A stretch of 29,865 nt of DNA from Bimuria novae-zelandiae CBS 107.79 (taxonomy: Eukaryota; Ascomycota; Dothideomycetes; Pleosporales; Didymosphaeriaceae): positions 1 to 29,865 of the forward strand of contig ML976785.1 in assembly GCA_010015655.1 (NCBI GenBank), given 5' to 3'. Positions 29,340 to 29,865 of this stretch are shown here, in pieces. A program made the translations under genes and the position numbers. Each line of letters starts with the position of its first letter. Positions within the stretch are counted from its first letter, which is position 1. Under the pieces are notes generated by a model. It had not been told where the DNA came from and ran no database searches. It saw only the letters and a list, made by a program, of their open reading frames with translations.

Positions 29340-29865
29340 TATTATCACGAGATTTTCTAGATTTGGGGTCTCTGAGGCCTGTAGATAATTGCTAGCTACT
29401 TAGATTATCGATATCTACTTAGTGTTCTGATGATTCGGCCTCTGCGCGACTGTGAGGCGGATGCAACAGATAAGGCCTCATTAACATCTATAGCCTCACG
29501 CTAAGGCTGTTTTTTCTTAGTAGGCTTGCTAAGAGGCTTTAAAGCCTTCTTATTTACTAATTTAAATATTTTAATCTATTTTTAAAGTTAACTTTATGTC
29601 TTGCGGGCCTATTACTTAAGGCGTTGCTTTATAGCCTTATTAGCTTTCTGCTTTGCGCGTGTATCTTTAGTAGCTACTTAAGTAACACGCCTCTTTTAGA
29701 GTAGCCTTATTTTAAGCTACTAGCTAGCCTGACATGCCTCTACTTACTTACGTTTTTAAAGCTATAATTACTGCGCTTTAGTATCTTTTTCGTGTAGACG
29801 ATTACGTGCCCGCTGAACGCGATAGGGTAACACGAAAATAGATCCCCCTTAATCCTTATAAGGCT
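29340..29865. other. AT-rich, RIP-like repeat sequence at the right edge
   Basis: Composition shifts to TA-rich near 29340. The minus-strand translation, ignoring TAA/TAG, is rich in Lys, Arg, Gln and Ala (around 29640-29800), similar to the basic C-termini of pogo/Fot-type transposases. No catalytic motif or terminal repeat is visible within the window, so the identity is open. Bases 29222-29339 show nothing I can name. Confidence 0.35.

Noticed and set aside
1..29865. CRISPR arrays, tRNA or rRNA genes
   Set aside because: I saw no regularly spaced repeats of the CRISPR type and no tRNA or rRNA signatures by eye. A tRNAscan run would settle the tRNA question.

Overview
This window reads as nuclear DNA of a filamentous ascomycete (Pezizomycotina; a Dothideomycete is plausible but not proven). 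The evidence is short introns (51-97 nt), a fungal Zn2Cys6 regulator, a Lsb1/Pin3-type SH3 protein, and long AT-rich tracts whose reading frames are broken almost only by TAA/TAG where CAA, CAG or TGG is expected. That pattern is the signature of repeat-induced point mutation (RIP).

Layout. 1-6447 is a chromovirus-type Ty3/Gypsy LTR retrotransposon on the minus strand (E1), cut by the window edge inside its 3' LTR. 6448-about 9720 is the heavily mutated pol of a different, older Gypsy element (E3), into which E1 seems to have inserted. 9721-11690 is anonymous AT-rich DNA. 11867-12781 is a GC-rich island with one gene for a secreted, probably GPI-anchored protein. 13141-14547 is AT-rich again and holds tandem and direct repeats. 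14548-21344 is a complete second copy of the E1 family on the plus strand (E2), with 434-bp LTRs and a 5-bp ACTAG target duplication. 21345-22080 is mutated AT-rich DNA. 22203-28710 is ordinary gene space: an MFS-like transporter, a Lsb1/Pin3-like SH3 protein, a short-chain dehydrogenase, and a divergently oriented Zn2Cys6 transcription factor. 28765-29221 looks like a small decayed gene. From about 29340 the window re-enters AT-rich repeat DNA.

The most interesting object is the E1/E2 family. Besides gag and pol (apparently joined by a -1 frameshift on T TTT TTA), both copies carry an extra gene in antisense orientation between pol and the 3' LTR. It has its own TATA box, a Zn2Cys6-like cysteine pattern (C-X2-C-X6-C-X8-C-X2-C-X6-C), a coiled coil and an acidic/serine-rich tail. 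Its end overlaps the end of pol by about 90 bp. The U3 of each readable LTR keeps a CGG-N13-CCG inverted site next to CACGTG although the rest of U3 differs between the copies. An inverted CGG pair is the kind of site Zn2Cys6 dimers bind. I infer a retrotransposon that encodes a regulator of its own LTR; this is a hypothesis from sequence only.

In the gene-rich part, the SDR and the Zn2Cys6 gene share a 527-bp intergenic region and may form a small regulated pair. The regulator's zinc cluster is split by an intron that fits only if it is a GC-AG intron.
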